Assembly: GCF_000424285.1 (NCBI RefSeq)
Contig: NZ_AUJP01000022.1
Coordinates: 1 to 64,000 of the forward strand
DNA from: Butyrivibrio sp. MB2005
Lineage (GTDB): Bacteria; Bacillota; Clostridia; Lachnospirales; Lachnospiraceae
Length of the DNA: 64,000 nt
Direction: 5' to 3'
A program made the translations under genes and the position numbers. This document shows positions 36,381 to 45,089 of the stretch, piece after piece (the first letter of the stretch is position 1; every line of letters starts with the position of its first letter). Below the pieces are notes generated by a model. That model was not told the DNA's origin and searched no databases. It worked only from the letters and a program-made list of their open reading frames with translations.

Positions 36381-37475
36381 GTGAAAAAGTTTTTTGGGGT
36401 AATACTTAAAATCATCGCCATACTTATTTTGGTTGCTATTGCCTTGTTTGTATGCAATAAAATCATGAAGGTTCTTGACCGCAACAGGGCAGAGAAGAAC
36501 GCTATAAGCTACGTTGAAAAAAAGTATGGCTTTACTCCCGAAGTTCTAAGTAGCAAAAAAGATTATGATGTTCATGTAAATGCTGATATTTTTATCAGCT
36601 ATTCCAAAACCCCTACCGGTAACTATCAGGTAAAAATGCAGCATGACGGTAAAGATTTTACTGTATATATTCCCTACAAAAAGGCTTCTGATGAGGGAAC
36701 GGATGACTATCAAAGCGACGAAATAGCTTCGGCTATACAGGCTGAAGTTTCGTCATGTTTTGATGGTAAGGTAATGGCTATTCATAATTATCAGGATAGT
36801 CGAATGGGTTTCCGGTATATAGAAGCTGGATATTTTGACGGATCAGACACCGAGAAATTCTATCGCGAAAATGCATCCTATTATGTCTATACCGTTGGAT
36901 GCGATCTAAAATCTCTTGATTTAAAGGGAATCCTTAAGAAATTTCACGCAAGTTCAATATATGTTTTTGACTGTGTTTCGGAAGAAGCATTTAACGATTT
37001 TTATGGGCAAAATCCATTCGATATATTGCAGCCCGAGATGGACGGCATATCTATAGATGCATTTCGCCCTTATTTGGATGAGTGCGCAATTCAGAAGGCA
37101 GACGAAGAGAAGGAATATTTAAAGCCTAATATGCGAGAATATGGCGACTTTCTTTATGACACTGTCTTTGGAGGAAATGTGGAGTTTACGCCAATCGAAG
37201 GTATAGATCTGCAAAATTGGCGCGGGAACAAGGCAGACTCTACAGCATCCGGTTATTCTGTAAAATCTGCTGAAAAAACTTTCATTTTTGTACCCAGGAT
37301 AAAATTAAATGGTGTCGAAAAGCAGATTTACCTGCTTTATTCATACACTGATAAAAACGGTGAGACCAAATACTCCTACGGGCATGATGTGTCAATTAAC
37401 GATTATTATCGCATGTTTAGCATTTATGATAGCGAATTGAAGGATTTTGAGTTTACAATAGTGAGGGAGAAATGA
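36381..37475 (+). CDS. Membrane-anchored hypothetical protein
   Basis: A 364-aa protein with one N-terminal transmembrane helix (residues about 5-28) and a large, probably extracytoplasmic, mixed alpha/beta region. I do not recognise the domain. A GTG start with AAGGGGAA about six bases upstream is the best choice. It lies 41 bases after the ABC-F gene and just before the hydrolase remnant. Confidence 0.65.
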   Translation: MKKFFGVILKIIAILILVAIALFVCNKIMKVLDRNRAEKNAISYVEKKYGFTPEVLSSKKDYDVHVNADIFISYSKTPTGNYQVKMQHDGKDFTVYIPYKKASDEGTDDYQSDEIASAIQAEVSSCFDGKVMAIHNYQDSRMGFRYIEAGYFDGSDTEKFYRENASYYVYTVGCDLKSLDLKGILKKFHASSIYVFDCVSEEAFNDFYGQNPFDILQPEMDGISIDAFRPYLDECAIQKADEEKEYLKPNMREYGDFLYDTVFGGNVEFTPIEGIDLQNWRGNKADSTASGYSVKSAEKTFIFVPRIKLNGVEKQIYLLYSYTDKNGETKYSYGHDVSINDYYRMFSIYDSELKDFEFTIVREK

Positions 37476-37488
37476 GGAGGTGATCAGG

Positions 37489-37874
37489 ATGGATTATGAA
37501 AAAGCTTTTGTTGAATTTGAAGCAGATGATCCGCAGTTTTTTCCGGACATAGTAGAATTAAATATCGTTAGCGGTGGAGTTCATCTGTATGGGTATCTTC
37601 TTTCACCGGATAAGAGAATGCCCTTATTAACCAGCAGGAGCTGAGCATCCTCAACAGATATGAAGACTTATTAACCAAAAATGTTCTGTTTGTGGAAGCA
37701 TCCTATGACACGATAGCTCCACCTGATAAGATGCTGAAACCTTTGGCAGACAAGCTTGAAGAAGCCGGGGGAAAAATCGTGTATGAAAAAATCGCCAGCA
37801 ACCACAGTTTTATCGGACAGCGCATGAAACTGACTCAGATCGTCGGAAAATGGATTCAGTCAGTTGTGGATTAG
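37489..37874 (+). pseudogene. Alpha/beta-hydrolase remnant with internal deletion and frameshift
   Basis: An intact ribosome-binding site (GAGGAGGTGATC) precedes ATG 37489. The frame reads 51 codons (ending S-G-G-V-H-L-Y-G-Y-L-L-S-P-D-K-R then out of frame) to TGA at 37642-37644. Another frame then continues about 80 codons to 37874 with the C-terminal end of a prolyl-oligopeptidase-like hydrolase: L-F-V-E-A-S-Y-D-T-I-A-P-P and the catalytic-His motif S-N-H-S-F. The whole central part with the G-x-S-x-G nucleophile is missing, so the gene is dead. The break lies near 37620. Confidence 0.75.
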
Positions 37875-37903
37875 AATAGAGTTCATCAATTTGGAGGTAA
37901 ATA

Positions 37904-39979
37904 ATGAAGACCTTATTTAAAAGAGATTATGTACTGGTTTTATCTATGATGTTGGTAATGGGGATGCTGACTTTAATGCCTGAAGTGGCTGTGGCAGCGG
38001 GAAACCATATTCACGATGATATCACTTTTGAACCATGGAATAATTCTACAAGTATGCCGCAAGCATCTGATTTTAATGTGGAGCATCCGGAGTATCCCCT
38101 GAATATATACCTGACTTCTGATGTGACTCTGACTGATAGCGGCTGGACGGTTCCGTCCGGAAAGACAGTCAACCTATGTCTTAATGGAAAAAAACTCAAA
38201 TACACCAGCAGTACTTCTGACGATAGTGTAATAATTGTGCCGACTGGTTCCACTATTAATATCTATGATGAAGAAAATAAGGGAGAAATCACCGGTGGTA
38301 CAGGACATGGAAGTAATAAATATGGTGGTGGCATTTATATTGAAGGTACTGTTAATTTATATGGTGGGAAGATATGCGGCAATCAAACAGTGAACGCTGC
38401 TGGTGGAATCTACATTCTTAATGGTACCTTAAATATGCATGGTGGTGAAATATGCAATAATAGTTCTGGGTTAGGTGGTGGAGTTGGATTATATGACAAC
38501 GCAACCTTTAACATGAGTGGTGGAAAAATATCCAATAACAAGGCAAACTCAGGAGGAGGTGTCTACGTTAGTTCCGGTACTTTTACACTGAATGGCGGTG
38601 AAATAAGTGGCAATATTGCAGAAACCTCCGGTCGAGCATCCGGTGGTGGCGTCCTTTCCAATGGCGACTTCATTATGAATGGCGGAAAGATATGTGGAAA
38701 CCAGGCTACCGCCAGCATCGGTGTAGGTGGAGGAGTCAGTCTCGGAGGTGGAAATTGCACAATTACTGGAGGTCAGATTACTGATAACCAAATTACCGGC
38801 ACAAGTAATTTTATTGATACCGCCGGCGGTGGAATATATGTTAATTATCAAAATGATAGCCACTGCTTTAAAATCACCGGAAATCCCAAGATTAGTAACA
38901 ATACTATGGTCCGTGGTGGCAATATCCCTAATAACGTATTTCTGAATGAAGATTGTAATATTACCGTAGAAAATATTGGTGCAAATGCGTCAGTAGGTGT
39001 GAGTTTGGATGTGCCCAGAGTCTTTACCACCGGATTAAGTGGAGCAAACCTGGATCCTGCTAAGTATTTTGTAAGTGACAATCAGTATTATAAGGTGGTT
39101 AAGGATGCTGCTACAGGAGAAGCAACGCTGACACCTAATAAAATAACAAAGACTGTGACCTTCAGAGTTGTAAATGGCTCCTGGAGTGACGACACAATAG
39201 AAGATAAACGAGTAACACTTTCAGGATATGGAAGTGATGTGTTAAAGCTGACTAACAGCCAGATTCCCAAGGTCGGTGACAAGCCCGGTAATGGCTATAA
39301 AGCAGGAAGTTGGGACGTGACACCCGGTACAGGTATGGCGATCACATCAGATAAAACCTTCACTTACACATATATAGCTGAAAACAACTCTGAAAATCAG
39401 CTGGAGACTTACAGTTTTAATACGAGTCTTAAGATAACCCAGAAAAAAGGAAAAATAAAATTTTCCTGGGATAAGACAGCAGGAATAGCTAAATATGAAG
39501 TATATGTAACCTATTATGGAAAAAAATTCCAAACAAAGCCCACAAAGGTTGTTAAATCTAACTCCGTGACGATCAAAAAGATCAAAGGCAAAAAGATAGA
39601 TTTTACAAAGAACATAAAGCTTTATATAAAAGGCTATGACAGCAATAACAAGCTTCTCGGTGAGACAGTGACTGCGGTCTTTGCAGGGAAGGACAGTAAA
39701 AAATATAAGAACCCTAAACAAGTGAAGCTTTCCACCAAAACCATAACTTTGAGCAAGGGTAACAGCGCAAGAATCAAGGCATCTGTAAAGATGGAAAAAG
39801 GAAAGAAAAAGGCGCTTCCTGAAAAATATGCAGCCAAGCTTCGATACAGATCTGACAATCCAAACGTAGCAACTGTCGATAAGAAAGGAATGGTAACAGC
39901 AGTTAATTCCGGAAGCTGCAGCGTATATGTATATGCTAAGAATGGCCTTGCAAAGAAAGTCGCGGTTACCGTTAACTGA
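37904..39979 (+). CDS. Secreted beta-helix repeat protein with Big2-like C-terminus
   Basis: A 691-aa protein: signal peptide (to about 32, ending V-A-V-A-A-G), then six or seven right-handed beta-helix-type repeats of about 20-27 residues (about 125-330) of the form G-G-G-I/V-Y/x ... L/M-x-G-G-x-I-x-x-N. An InlB B-repeat-like domain follows (about 405-490), then an Fn3-like segment (about 500-590) and a Big2-like domain (about 605-690, ending S-G-S-C-S-V-Y-V-Y-A-K-N-G). Similar repeats occur in surface adhesins and polysaccharide-associated proteins. No sorting motif. GGAGG precedes ATG. Role as adhesin is inferred. Confidence 0.75.
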   Translation: MKTLFKRDYVLVLSMMLVMGMLTLMPEVAVAAGNHIHDDITFEPWNNSTSMPQASDFNVEHPEYPLNIYLTSDVTLTDSGWTVPSGKTVNLCLNGKKLKYTSSTSDDSVIIVPTGSTINIYDEENKGEITGGTGHGSNKYGGGIYIEGTVNLYGGKICGNQTVNAAGGIYILNGTLNMHGGEICNNSSGLGGGVGLYDNATFNMSGGKISNNKANSGGGVYVSSGTFTLNGGEISGNIAETSGRASGGGVLSNGDFIMNGGKICGNQATASIGVGGGVSLGGGNCTITGGQITDNQITGTSNFIDTAGGGIYVNYQNDSHCFKITGNPKISNNTMVRGGNIPNNVFLNEDCNITVENIGANASVGVSLDVPRVFTTGLSGANLDPAKYFVSDNQYYKVVKDAATGEATLTPNKITKTVTFRVVNGSWSDDTIEDKRVTLSGYGSDVLKLTNSQIPKVGDKPGNGYKAGSWDVTPGTGMAITSDKTFTYTYIAENNSENQLETYSFNTSLKITQKKGKIKFSWDKTAGIAKYEVYVTYYGKKFQTKPTKVVKSNSVTIKKIKGKKIDFTKNIKLYIKGYDSNNKLLGETVTAVFAGKDSKKYKNPKQVKLSTKTITLSKGNSARIKASVKMEKGKKKALPEKYAAKLRYRSDNPNVATVDKKGMVTAVNSGSCSVYVYAKNGLAKKVAVTVN

Positions 39980-40031
39980 CAGGTGCGAAGTTTTGATTTA
40001 TTGTTATTTCGGAAGTAGGTAGTGTTGATTA

Positions 40032-40724
40032 ATGTTTAGAAATTTTGTAGTAAAAGAAAATAGAACGACCAGAGCTATAGTTGCAAATATGTTTCTGGCA
40101 ACGATAAGTTTATTTGTTAACGGTTTCGGCGTATATCTCACAATTCAGGCAAATATCGGTGCCGGTCCCTGGGATGTACTTAATCTTGGTTTGTCGAATA
40201 CACTGGGAATACTATACGGAACAGCATCGGTGGCTGTTTCTTATGCGATTCTGGGAATAGATATTGCGCTTAAGGAACCCATTGGCATTGCCATGTTTAT
40301 AGACGCTTTTGTTGTAGGCAAGGCAGTTGATCTTTTTAATAAACTGAATGTCGTACATAAATGCGACTCCCTGTGGACCGGTATACCTGTAATGATCATT
40401 GGACTGGTGATTATGGCGTATACCCAGTACACGTATATGAGTGCTTCTCTTGGCTGTGGCCCCAGAGATACACTGCTTGTTGCACTTGCAAAACGTGCAA
40501 AAAAAATTCCTATTGGAATTGTCAGCATTACACTTCTTAGTCTTGCAACTTTTATCGGATGGCTATTGGGAGGCCCTGTAGGAATAGGAACACTTATCTG
40601 TGCCTTTGCAACAGGCCCTATTATGCAGATGGCTTTTGCCTCGGTAAAGTTTAATGCTACCAAAGTTCATCATCAGCATCTGGCAACGACTATCAAAATA
40701 TTTATGAATAAAGAAGCAGCCTGA
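40032..40724 (+). CDS. YczE/YyaS/YitT-family membrane protein (second copy)
   Basis: A 230-aa protein with five to six membrane helices and the same duplicated motif as the gene at 23149-23787: G-A-G-P-W-D-V-L-N near residue 47 and S-L-G-C-G-P-R-D-T-L near 140. The ribosome-binding site is weak. Function unknown. It stands alone between the beta-helix gene and a convergent XRE regulator. Confidence 0.78.
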   Translation: MFRNFVVKENRTTRAIVANMFLATISLFVNGFGVYLTIQANIGAGPWDVLNLGLSNTLGILYGTASVAVSYAILGIDIALKEPIGIAMFIDAFVVGKAVDLFNKLNVVHKCDSLWTGIPVMIIGLVIMAYTQYTYMSASLGCGPRDTLLVALAKRAKKIPIGIVSITLLSLATFIGWLLGGPVGIGTLICAFATGPIMQMAFASVKFNATKVHHQHLATTIKIFMNKEAA

Positions 40725-40830
40725 GAACACCTGGTTTGAGGGTTGGAAAATATGAAGTTCGAATAAATGATGTTGATTGTGATGGTAATCCAAGTCATCT
40801 GGGACATAAGAAAAAGTTAGGAATTATTTT

Positions 40831-41745
40831 TCAATTGATTTGAGCAGCGATTTCCTTTTTTATGTATTCGTTGATTTCGATTTTATCAAGTAATGATAAA
40901 GCAATGCTCTTCATATTATTAAGCTCAGGATCGTTATGATCAGAGTAAAGCCTTACCATGACAACTGACATGTTTAGAAGCTCATCCTGAGGTACAAGAG
41001 AAGATAATTTATCATAAAGCTCTTTGGCCTTTTTGAGATCTCTGGTATGCGTTGATGCTTGAAAATACTGGATCCAAACAGGGATAGAGGCAGACTTATC
41101 GGACATTATGCGCTTTGCGTTATCATCTGATTCAATAATTAAGATGATTTCATCATAACAGTTGAGTATCAGTAAAACTTCAAGATAAATGTAAAGAGTC
41201 TCAGAATTTGGCTCATTTGCAAATGCATTCTTGGTCTCAGCCCTGACATTTTCATAATCTCCGCTCATCAGGCGCAGCAAGATAGCCTGCATTATCAATG
41301 GCGTTTTCTTTGAATCGGATGCAATTTCCAATGCAGTATTTGCAGAATCCAAAGCTTTATTTATAGAATCTCTGGCTCTTTGGAGGTAGAGATGACTTTT
41401 TAGAGCATAAAAATCCGCTTTTTCAATTTCATCATACTCAGAATCACAGAGCATGCTTTCAATCACAGAAGAAGCAGCATCAAATGAATGATCATCCTTT
41501 AACACAGAATATTTTAGTACCATATCCTTTACACGCTGCGCATCAGTCATGTCGAAAAGATAGTCCAAAGAAACCTCAAAAAGATTAGCAATTTTAGGGA
41601 TCAGTGAAATATCAGGAGATCCATTTCCTGATTCCCATTTTGATATAGTTTGCGGTGCAACAAAAAGATACTGAGCCAACTCGTTCTGGGTAATACCTTT
41701 CTGTTTTCTAAGATTGTAAATTTTTCTTCCAATACTGTTATTCAT
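40831..41745 (-). CDS. XRE-family regulator with TPR-like C-terminus
   Basis: About 304 aa. The N-terminal 65 residues are an XRE/Cro helix-turn-helix (I-G-R-K-I-Y-N-L-R-K-Q-K-G-I-T-Q-N-E-L-A, then Q-T-I-S-K-W-E-S-G). The rest is all-helical with TPR-like repeat spacing, as in regulators that bind peptides or partner proteins. AAGGTG lies six bases before ATG 41745; a GTG at 41754 is less likely. Target unknown. Confidence 0.82.
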   Translation of the reverse strand: MNNSIGRKIYNLRKQKGITQNELAQYLFVAPQTISKWESGNGSPDISLIPKIANLFEVSLDYLFDMTDAQRVKDMVLKYSVLKDDHSFDAASSVIESMLCDSEYDEIEKADFYALKSHLYLQRARDSINKALDSANTALEIASDSKKTPLIMQAILLRLMSGDYENVRAETKNAFANEPNSETLYIYLEVLLILNCYDEIILIIESDDNAKRIMSDKSASIPVWIQYFQASTHTRDLKKAKELYDKLSSLVPQDELLNMSVVMVRLYSDHNDPELNNMKSIALSLLDKIEINEYIKKEIAAQIN

Positions 41746-41815
41746 ATCTCTCACCTTTTCCTTTGAAAGACAACTTTTTATCCACTAATATAACTATATC
41801 TGTCTCAATAGTAAT

Positions 41816-41995
41816 ATGAAAGCAACGAAAGGTGATGTTTTTGTAAGCGAAGAGTTGAGTAATCTGTTGGTCTCATATGCTTTTCTTGGAATAATAATGA
41901 GTATTTACAAATATAAAACAGCTTATCCGCAGCATATGGATATCGATATCCGCGGAAAGATAAAGCTTGGGAAAATAGAATTCATCAAGAATTGA
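41816..41995 (+). CDS. Possible 59-aa ORF or gene remnant
   Basis: An ATG-to-TGA frame of 59 codons with a hydrophobic stretch (L-L-V-S-Y-A-F-L-G-I-I-M) and a basic tail (R-G-K-I-K-L-G-K-I-E-F-I-K-N). No good ribosome-binding site. Composition looks coding-like rather than random, so it may be the 3' end of a deleted gene. I do not recognise it. Confidence 0.25.
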   Translation: MKATKGDVFVSEELSNLLVSYAFLGIIMSIYKYKTAYPQHMDIDIRGKIKLGKIEFIKN

Positions 41996-42123
41996 TATAT
42001 TTTGGGTAATGCAAAAGGGTTTTCTTAAATATACCAGAAACATATAAACCGGCTCTTGTTATAATCATACAGATATTTTCTTTATAGAAATCGAAGTAAA
42101 TAATGACTTTATAAATCTTAATT

Positions 42124-42170
42124 AACGGCGGAGAAGAACTTAGGAACCATGTGTCTTTTCCGTCGTTTTT
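42124..42170 (+). terminator. Terminator-like hairpin
   Basis: AACGGCGGAGAAGA (42124-42137) pairs with TCTTTTCCGTCGTT (42154-42167) along 14 positions including two G-U pairs, followed by a short T-run. No intact gene lies directly upstream, so it may have terminated a gene that is now lost. Confidence 0.6.
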
Positions 42171-42334
42171 AGTAATGTACAATTATTATTTTTGTTCTCA
42201 AAGACAAGCCGCTACGTGGTGGCTAGGTGTGAGCATTGGCTCGAAATCTATAAACAAAAAATTGCGCATTGTTCATATAATCACCATATGTTGTTGTTTT
42301 TGTTCTTGAATTATACAATAATTTGTCTTCTTTC

Positions 42335-42367
42335 TTGACAAAATGATAATTCTAATGATAATTTTAA
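42335..42367 (+). promoter_or_regulatory. Promoter and direct-repeat operator of the XRE/ImmA pair
   Basis: TTGACA (42335-42340) and GATAAT (42357-42362) are 16 bases apart. Two 12-base direct repeats, AATGATAATTCT and AATGATAATTTT, cover 42342-42365 and therefore the spacer and -10 box. This is a typical place for autorepression by the XRE protein encoded just downstream. Confidence 0.55.
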
Positions 42368-42400
42368 GATATAACAGTGATGATGGTACGGAGGGAGAAT

Positions 42401-42736
42401 ATGGCTACTAATACAATGGGAGAAAGAATTCGTGAAATGCTGGAACAAAAGAACATAACACAGAAAGATCTTGCAAAGAAAGCAGGGATTACTGAGGCTG
42501 CAATGTCACATTATATAAAGGGTGATAGAGTGCCAAGATCAACAGTATTGACAAAGATTGCAATTGCACTTGATACTACACCGGAGTTTTTACTGGAAGG
42601 CATCCCTAATGATGTAAAAGGTGAACTTGGATATGCGAGACGCCTTATAGCAAGAAATGTAGAGCAGATGTCAAAGAAGGAAAAGATGGAGCTTATCAAC
42701 ATTTTGATGGGAGACGAAGATGAAAAAAGGTCTTAG
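42401..42736 (+). CDS. XRE-family repressor (ImmR-like)
   Basis: About 111 aa with a Cro/CI-type helix-turn-helix in residues 8-65 (I-T-Q-K-D-L-A-K-K-A-G-I-T-E-A-A-M-S-H-Y). GGAGGGAG lies three bases before ATG 42401. It overlaps the ImmA-like protease gene by 17 bases. In ICEBs1-type systems such a repressor is inactivated by the neighbouring ImmA protease; here the pair probably controls the accessory genes downstream, or is a remnant of a mobile element. Confidence 0.85.
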   Translation: MATNTMGERIREMLEQKNITQKDLAKKAGITEAAMSHYIKGDRVPRSTVLTKIAIALDTTPEFLLEGIPNDVKGELGYARRLIARNVEQMSKKEKMELINILMGDEDEKRS

Positions 42737-43280
42737 ATTACCGGATGAAATCTATGAATTTATTAAGGGAGAAGTCATTTTTCTTTTTGTTCAATTGGGG
42801 ATCAAATCAATTCCCATAAACGGTTTCGAAATAGCGTATAAAATGGGAATTGTGCTGGTGCCTTATTCCTCGCTAAGCAAAAGGAAGTATCGAAAGGTTA
42901 AAAAGGAAAAAGAAGGCTTTTTTATCGAAGGAAATGGTGTTGAGTATATTTATTACAACGATATTGATAGAAGTTATGAGCGTATAAATATGACTATACT
43001 TCATGAAATAGGGCACTGTGTTCTTGATCATAGAGGTGTCAATTCAGAGATTGAAGAGGCAGAAGCCAATTTTTTTGCTAAATATGCGATTGCACCACCT
43101 GTTTTAGTGGAGAAGATTAATCCTGCTGGACCAGAAGATATCTACGAAGCATTTGATATCAGCTTTGATGCAGCATGGTATGCATGGAACTATTATAAGC
43201 TATGGAAAAAATTTCATTATGCTTATGGTGGATATACAGATTACGAGCAGGCATTGATAAAGATGCAGGAGTCTGCTTGA
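42720..43280 (+). CDS. ImmA/IrrE-family metallo-endopeptidase
   Basis: A 186-aa protein with the zinc-protease motif H-E-I-G-H (residues 95-99) and a downstream E-A-E-A-N-F-F-A motif, the diagnostic pair of the ImmA/IrrE family. It is expected to cleave the XRE repressor encoded by the overlapping upstream gene. No other integrative-element genes lie immediately next to it apart from the phage-like cassette that follows. Confidence 0.88.
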   Translation: MKKGLRLPDEIYEFIKGEVIFLFVQLGIKSIPINGFEIAYKMGIVLVPYSSLSKRKYRKVKKEKEGFFIEGNGVEYIYYNDIDRSYERINMTILHEIGHCVLDHRGVNSEIEEAEANFFAKYAIAPPVLVEKINPAGPEDIYEAFDISFDAAWYAWNYYKLWKKFHYAYGGYTDYEQALIKMQESA

Positions 43281-43400
43281 TTAGACATGGAGGTGATAAT
43301 TTACGAAAATCGTTTGAAAACTGAATAGAAAACTGAATAATGAACAGGACCCCGGGATAAATCTGAACGACCAATCAGAGAAATCCTATAACAAATCTGG

Positions 43401-43426
43401 GGATACGAATGCTCTCCAAACAAGTA
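43401..43426. repeat. Left copy of a 26-bp direct repeat flanking the DUF4417 cassette
   Basis: The sequence beginning GGATACGAATGCTCTCCAAA and ending CAAGTA recurs at 44831-44856 with 24 of 26 bases identical. The two copies bracket three genes (43473-44783). This left copy also pairs locally: GGGGATAC with GTATCTCC near 43436-43443, a hairpin before the DUF4417 gene. Confidence 0.6.
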
Positions 43427-43472
43427 AAGGCTTTGTATCTCCATACAAACTATGATAGGAGGAAAGCCTATT

Positions 43473-44096
43473 ATGAAGAGTTATGATTTTAGAAATAATC
43501 CACGTTTCTTAAGAAACGAATTTGAAGTAGATGGAAAGTTTCAAATGCCGATAATAAAGAAGCAGGACTTTACCATTGAAAATGTTGGGTTGATAGCAAT
43601 ATCAGATACAAAGTATAACGATAAGGAGATCAATCGCAAAAAGGGAGTTCATTTTTTCGTTGATGATTATAAATTTGAATCAGTTTATAAAAATCCCGAA
43701 CAAGCATTGGTTCGTTTATCTCAATACGCTTTCTTATGTACCCCTGATTTTTCTACTTATACTAATATGCACTACTGGAGACAATTAGAAAGCGTTGCAC
43801 ATAGCAGATGGTGTGGAGCATTCTGGCAGGACCAAGGACAGAATGTGATTCCTACAATCAGCTGGGGGTTACCCGATTCCTACGAGTTTTGCTTTAGTGC
43901 TATTGAAAAACATTCGATGGTTGCAATAGGGATGATAGGATGTAAGCACTCTAAAGAAGATTTTTTGACAGGATATGAAGCCATGCTGAAAGCCATTGAA
44001 CCTTCTAAGATATTATGCTTTGGAAACCCTTTTGATGAGATGGATGGAAATATAGTTACTGTAGACTACATTTCATCAAGGAAGGTGGTGCGCTGA
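43473..44096 (+). CDS. DUF4417-family protein
   Basis: About 207 aa, matching the DUF4417 family by its pattern: an early F-x-N-N-P-R-F start, D-Y-K-F-E-S-V-Y near residue 70, W-G-L-P-D-S-Y-E-F-C-F near 135 and L-C-F-G-N-P-F near 185. The family is common in phage-like and accessory regions of Firmicutes; its function is unknown. AGGAGG lies about ten bases before ATG 43473. The stop overlaps the next start (TGATG), so expression is coupled to the MGGRGS gene. Confidence 0.78.
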   Translation: MKSYDFRNNPRFLRNEFEVDGKFQMPIIKKQDFTIENVGLIAISDTKYNDKEINRKKGVHFFVDDYKFESVYKNPEQALVRLSQYAFLCTPDFSTYTNMHYWRQLESVAHSRWCGAFWQDQGQNVIPTISWGLPDSYEFCFSAIEKHSMVAIGMIGCKHSKEDFLTGYEAMLKAIEPSKILCFGNPFDEMDGNIVTVDYISSRKVVR

Positions 44097-44515
44097 TGGG
44101 AGGAAGAGGAAGCAGTACAGGTATTAGTACTAAAGGTATACCATATGGCTCAGAGTACAAGTCGCTACTGACATATGGAAACATCAAATTTGTAGTGCCA
44201 AGAGATGGTAATACAACGGCTCCAATGGAGACAATGACAAAAAACCAGGTATATGTAACATTGGATTACGAGGGGAATCCAAAATTTATTTCTTATTATG
44301 ATAAAGATAATAAGAGACGGAAGCAGATCGACTTGGATGTTCCACACAAAGGAATGCTACCTCATACTCATCATGGATACTTTCATAATGAGTATGACAA
44401 TCCTAAGGGTGCGACAAATTCTACAAGTAAAGAAAAAGAACTTATCACACAAATCAATAAGGTTTGGAAGGAGAAAAAGGCTAATGCATGGTCCAGATGG
44501 CAATCACGTACGTAA
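44096..44515 (+). CDS. Phage-type 'MGGRGS' protein, candidate toxin
   Basis: A 139-aa basic protein starting M-G-G-R-G-S-S-T-G, a signature seen at the start of small proteins and of C-terminal modules of phage minor head proteins in Firmicutes. The C-terminal half has a conserved histidine-rich motif P-H-T-H-H-G-Y-F-H-N-E and a basic tail ending K-A-N-A-W-S-R-W. This could be a nuclease-type or other toxin core, but that is inference. Coupled to the DUF4417 gene by a one-base overlap; its 3' end overlaps the small gene at 44484 by 32 bases. Confidence 0.7.
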   Translation: MGGRGSSTGISTKGIPYGSEYKSLLTYGNIKFVVPRDGNTTAPMETMTKNQVYVTLDYEGNPKFISYYDKDNKRRKQIDLDVPHKGMLPHTHHGYFHNEYDNPKGATNSTSKEKELITQINKVWKEKKANAWSRWQSRT

Positions 44516-44783
44516 AATGACAATCGACGAATATTCGAAGTGGCAAAGATGGGATGAATGGCCTGAGCGATCAGGCAATCCGCCCTTAACGGTAGAAACC
44601 GTTTTTTGGTACAAGGAAAACAAGTATATGGTGACCAGTTTGCGAAATGAGTATGTTATAGTAGCTCAACCAGATTTTACTGAAGTAATCTGTAATGAAA
44701 ATTTCAAAGATTTGCTGGATATGCCATTTGTTGATGGGAAATCATTTAGAGCATTGATGCCAGAATTACTGTTTGAAGTATAA
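44484..44783 (+). CDS. Small orphan protein, candidate immunity partner
   Basis: About 99 aa, acidic and beta-rich by appearance (T-V-E-T-V-F-W-Y, Y-M-V-T-S-L-R-N-E-Y-V-I-V, ending L-M-P-E-L-L-F-E-V). I do not recognise it. AAGGAG (about 44468-44473) lies ten bases before ATG 44484. The 32-base overlap with the MGGRGS gene and the change from a basic to an acidic product suggest a toxin/immunity pair. Confidence 0.65.
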   Translation: MHGPDGNHVRKMTIDEYSKWQRWDEWPERSGNPPLTVETVFWYKENKYMVTSLRNEYVIVAQPDFTEVICNENFKDLLDMPFVDGKSFRALMPELLFEV

Positions 44784-44786
44784 AAA

Positions 44787-44828
44787 TATCCCCTTAAGTG
44801 CGACCAAACACTTAGGGGGATAATATTT
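44787..44828 (+). terminator. Hairpin ending the DUF4417 cassette
   Basis: TATCCCCTTAAGTG (44787-44800) pairs with CACTTAGGGGGATA (44809-44822) along 14 positions with one G-U pair, around an 8-base loop, then ATATTTGA. The T-run is weak, but the stem directly follows the stop of the last cassette gene. Confidence 0.65.
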
Positions 44829-44830
44829 GA

Positions 44831-44856
44831 GGATACGAATACCCTCCAAACAAGTA
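44831..44856. repeat. Right copy of the 26-bp direct repeat
   Basis: 24 of 26 bases match the copy at 43401-43426, in the same orientation. It lies just after the cassette's terminator-like hairpin. The downstream region to 45089 holds only a possible four-codon frame (44948-44962) and no gene. Confidence 0.6.
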
Positions 44857-45089
44857 CTTTAGATTATAGTCTAATGAATAAAAAACAGTCAAGTGTAATA
44901 TTTAAATCATATATATAGAGAGAATTGATATCAAAAAAGGAGATTCTATGGCTAAAGCATAAATGAAGATAAAGAAAAGTATCTCAGCATATGATTAAGA
45001 CAGGCATCCTGCAGAACTAGGGGATTTAATTTAAGTTTCACACATTTTACAGCCGATATAAAGTATAATATAAGTACGAAAGGGATAGA

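Larger units (their letters stand above)
41760..42334. other. Intergenic stretch, mostly without recognisable genes
   Basis: About 570 bases between the XRE/TPR gene and the ImmA-type island. It contains one weak 59-codon frame (41816-41995), a terminator-like hairpin (42124-42170) and small dyads such as GAGC/GCTC near 42230. No tRNA or clear attachment site was found. The mixture suggests decayed or horizontally acquired DNA at the island edge. Confidence 0.5.
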
